From: Chloroflexota bacterium
Lineage (GTDB): Bacteria > Chloroflexota > Anaerolineae > B4-G1
DNA: 10,046 nucleotides
Assembly: GCA_024232355.1 (NCBI GenBank)
Contig: JAAEPW010001333.1
Location: 1 to 10,046 of the forward strand
Reading direction: 5' to 3'
The position numbers and the translations under genes are program-made. Of the stretch, positions 8,201-10,046 are shown piece by piece; the first letter of the stretch is position 1; every line of letters starts with the position of its first letter. The notes beneath the pieces are model-generated. The model saw only the letters and a program-made list of their open reading frames with translations. It was not told the origin of the DNA and ran no database searches.

Positions 8201-10046
8201 CGGGGTCAGGAACCTGGTTTTACCGCTTTGCGTCACGATAGACGCAGCGATGATTTGGTCGACCATTTCTTCACCGGAACGAAAACCGAATATCCCCGCC
8301 GCTATATCAGGATTTTTGCCACCTTTCTTGTGCAGGCCGTACTTGCCGCCCGGTAACATCTTCACAACTTCCGGCCCGTATTCCATCAGCTGGTCAACAT
8401 CCAGCTTGAACGGCTTGCCAATCTCGGCACCGTTCAGGGTTTCTCCCCGGCGCAGGAAATTAATCACATTGTAAACCGGCGAGTTGTTAATCTTGATTTC
8501 GACATCTTTGCGCACATCGGCAAGCTCGGCTTTCCACCAGGCTTTTTTCTCTCTTTTCAGATCCTTTAAAATACGCGACAACATCTTTTCACGGGCAACC
8601 TGTTCAGCTTCTTCATAAGCCGCCGCCCATTTGTCGTATTCAGCGTCGCTTAAGCCCGCTTCCTTGGCGTTACGAAACGCCGGTCGCCAACCCGTATCGG
8701 ATACAGCCTTTGCAATCTCTTCATCGGTCGCCAACATACGGTCGAACACGGCGGCAATTTCAGGCGTAACTTCAACCTTGTGTCCGGCGTCCCTGGAAAG
8801 CCCCCGCAAGTCCTTGTAGGCATCTACCAGCCAATCCTTGAAACGGCGGAAGATCGGGCGCAATTCCGCACTCGGTGCCTTGCCTTCCATCAGGTAGCCT
8901 TCAAAAGCACGGGCGAACTTCTCATGGTACGGGGTGGCATCCGTAAGGCTTTCGGGCATTTCGTCTATGCCCATGAAATCAAGAATGGTTTGCCAATCCT
9001 GTCTTAACTGATCGGGCGCGTTTTCATCCAACGCAAGCGTTCGCATGATCTCCAAAAAACCATGACCGCTTTCATGCAGGAACGTTGAAAGATTGGCGCT
9101 TTGGAAAAGGTTGATGGTAAAAGTTTGCGGGTTGAAGGAACCACGGGGGCCTTGAAAGTACGACTTCTTGTCCATCCCTTTGACGCCGGTAAGCATATCT
9201 TGTATACTTACTTGCATAGGCCCCCTTGCTACTAAACTGGATGGCGAACCTTGGTTCGTCGCACTCAGTCGGCGGGGGGCCTTTTCATCTTCCAGAACCA
9301 AATCATAGACGTCAAACTGATCGGGATTTAACGCGATCCCCTTGTCGGTTTGCTCCGCGACAATCCGGGCAACACGGATATTGTTACCGTCCCGGATCGG
9401 AACATAGAAACGGTGGTAACTATTAACTTTCGATTTCGTGGCTCGTTTCTTGTTTGGCGCGCTCTCGATCAGCGGAGCCTCAAAAAGCAAATCAATAATG
9501 TTTTCGACCGCCCGTTGGCGGGTCTTCTTATCGCGGCGTTTAGGCCGAACACTGGAAAATGCGATATGCCTAACATGCTTAGGCAATATCTTGGCGATCC
9601 GGTCCTGGTCGGCTGTCCGGATTTCTTCGTTGGCCCAAACATGGAGTTCATTTCGCAAGTCTGCATTTGTTTTGACCGTGAAAGGCAAGTTAGAAAGATC
9701 GACAACATTCACCATACGGGTGGGATCGACGGACGCGTTGACGGGTTGATTAAACACTCCTCCCTCTTTTGCCATCGCCTCATTAATCCGCGCCATGATC
9801 GTCTCGTCGGCCATATCAAGCGACAGGCCCAGATGGTCCATCAAATCGGCAAAATCCTGCAACGAACCATCAAGACGTTCCGCCTCGGCTTGTTCGTCCG
9901 GCGTACGTGTTGGCTTCTTGTCAATCCATTCTCGACGGACGGATTCCAACACGGCGTCTCGATCAGCATAGGTACCGTCATTTTGAATTTCCGCCAGGAT
10001 ATCGCGAGGCTCCAGGTTATCAACGTCACCCAGGGCACCTTTATCA
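5225..10046 (-). CDS. Giant phage polyvalent/internal virion protein with zincin metallopeptidase domain, 5' end beyond the window
   Basis: The frame is open from the right edge to a TAG at 5225 and gives 1606 visible residues (residue 1 is the codon at 10045-10043). A GTG at 9952 lies in frame, but coding-like sequence (LGDVDNLEPRDILAEIQNDG) continues before it, so the real start is outside the window. Features in order: at 149-253 an alpha/beta region with YHRFYVPIRDGNN and DQFDVYDLVLE, resembling domains near the barnase/EndoU/RelE-like nucleases of phage polyvalent proteins (tentative); at 324-328 HESGH, with E382 in YHEKFARAFEGYLMEGKAPS, a gluzincin-like zinc site; at about 470-840 charged Ala/Lys/Arg/Glu-rich helices, probably coiled coil; at 1134-1138 a GGYYP motif; at 1463-1483 a hydrophobic stretch; and a C-terminal region resembling LPD38-type domains. 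Size and position before a T7-like fibre suggest a gp16-like internal virion protein ejected with the DNA. No lysozyme or transglycosylase motif is visible; one could lie in the missing N-terminus. Confidence 0.82.
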   Translation of the reverse strand, partial: DKGALGDVDNLEPRDILAEIQNDGTYADRDAVLESVRREWIDKKPTRTPDEQAEAERLDGSLQDFADLMDHLGLSLDMADETIMARINEAMAKEGGVFNQPVNASVDPTRMVNVVDLSNLPFTVKTNADLRNELHVWANEEIRTADQDRIAKILPKHVRHIAFSSVRPKRRDKKTRQRAVENIIDLLFEAPLIESAPNKKRATKSKVNSYHRFYVPIRDGNNIRVARIVAEQTDKGIALNPDQFDVYDLVLEDEKAPRRLSATNQGSPSSLVARGPMQVSIQDMLTGVKGMDKKSYFQGPRGSFNPQTFTINLFQSANLSTFLHESGHGFLEIMRTLALDENAPDQLRQDWQTILDFMGIDEMPESLTDATPYHEKFARAFEGYLMEGKAPSAELRPIFRRFKDWLVDAYKDLRGLSRDAGHKVEVTPEIAAVFDRMLATDEEIAKAVSDTGWRPAFRNAKEAGLSDAEYDKWAAAYEEAEQVAREKMLSRILKDLKREKKAWWKAELADVRKDVEIKINNSPVYNVINFLRRGETLNGAEIGKPFKLDVDQLMEYGPEVVKMLPGGKYGLHKKGGKNPDIAAGIFGFRSGEEMVDQIIAASIVTQSGKTRFLTPAQAIDRRADEIMKERHGHVLDENRLRNEAAEAMHNVDAAELLTMELNVLRKKRTQDIHDKAARREAAEQGGNFDTRQENADEAVGTLQSDGYGRSEAAFETGANKARKEAGVNQRRAERAAVREARATDVPLAVLREAAIREVSHFSVAELNRLSKFHVAEIRASKAAELALAKRDIDNALLHKRAQVWNHLLYTEGLKAQKKADSITRRLKKAARRKTSSALNVDYHKKMRAVLTAHGFPASLDMAAARQTVLDLADWVEVQNNDGAQIVLADAALSTMDYKAMSFWQFQDLDNAIKNLAKNGRERSDKAREDFRRKMEALGTHIYENNNVRKPRSIEETKLGVAARGIAKFTSAHRKAEFLLRELDGFADLGPVWDAIYKPINDAANKAETLREDAVLKMKDLFKLYHKDGILNRKRFIREIGDSLSKEAVIAVALNMGNADNLDRVQSGFGWDDSQLNAVLSRLDDRDWDFVQATWDYIDSFWPEISGLEERMTGVAPLKVDATPFVTPSGRELRGGYYPIKYDPSATPEAGRDSVDDIYKELISGGWARAATRHGHTKARVGGGGNRQVLLSLEVIPQHIEQVIQDIAYREAINHVDKVIKSRPVQDAIVATKGQPAYEELTPWVKDIATNDVAVDPVWWAKVAKHLRVGLSVAEMGFSLRTALVQPLGLTQTMARLGEGKTLKAFGKYLFSGAHLSQATKFAKEKSVFMRNRSKLFDREVADQVRKLKMGPLSDAKVLYFSLIAKTDEMVAVPTWMAGYDEGMGRWGDEAKAIDYADSVVRMTQSSGHVKDLARIQRGSEGHKLFTAFYSFFSAFHNMGVDTLKQTGQKHSIAGKAFHLTRQATWLVLVPVIANEIFLNGLLAGEEDDEEKMNKLVKAIGTFAGSGMVGVRDAANFFGTDYGYSFSPLARTAETILQASAAVGEAVFDPEEFSRSDARNLLMAFGYAGHLPTRQAWRTLDYLYQYSEGNIDEFSLHSALVTGYKKH

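Noticed and set aside
7628..8356. Plus-strand open frame of 242 codons with hydrophobic-looking translation
   Set aside because: It is antisense to the helical part of the giant gene. The His/Phe/Leu-rich composition is what reading the complement of Lys/Glu/Ala codons produces, and no start signal supports it.
9950..9952. GTG as start of the giant gene
   Set aside because: The frame stays open and protein-like for another 31 codons to the window edge, so the true start is upstream and outside.

Overview
The window is a late structural segment of a tailed bacteriophage or prophage, most likely a short-tailed podovirus-like one. All genes lie on the minus strand and nearly every base is coding. 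The gene order (giant internal-virion-type protein, then a fibre with a T7 gp17-like N-terminal half, then adhesin-type tail proteins) matches the internal core to tail fibre order of T7-like phages. No integrase, replication, host, tRNA or CRISPR gene is visible, so the host and the temperate or lytic lifestyle cannot be read from this piece. Composition looks balanced to slightly GC-rich by eye.

Layout in transcription order, right to left. (1) 10046-5225: a giant protein with at least 1606 visible residues. Its N-terminus lies beyond the window. It carries an HExxH zincin-type metallopeptidase, a possible nuclease-fold domain before it, a long charged helical middle and a C-terminal region like those of phage large polyvalent proteins. 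(2) 5224-5160: the only intergenic gap (65 nt), holding a clear intrinsic terminator. (3) 5159-3396: a 587-residue tail fibre with a T7 gp17-like N-terminus and coiled coil, two beta modules and a C-terminal tail-collar domain. (4) 3393-3037: a 118-residue small beta-rich tail-associated protein. (5) 3037 to the left edge: at least 1012 residues of a multi-domain adhesin (LamG, discoidin-like, choice-of-anchor-like, SPRY, then a phage tail module) with no stop before the edge.

The last three genes are tightly packed: a 2-nt gap, then a 1-nt TAATG stop/start overlap. They probably form one translationally coupled tail and receptor-binding module. The giant protein probably rides in the virion and enters the cell with the DNA, while the module behind the terminator builds the surface-recognition apparatus. 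The most distinctive points are the adhesin, whose LamG-to-SPRY framework appears to be interrupted twice by extra binding-type domains, and the protease-bearing virion protein separated from the fibre genes by a terminator that leaves almost no room for a promoter. Domain names come from reading the translated sequence and recalling family patterns; no database search was run.
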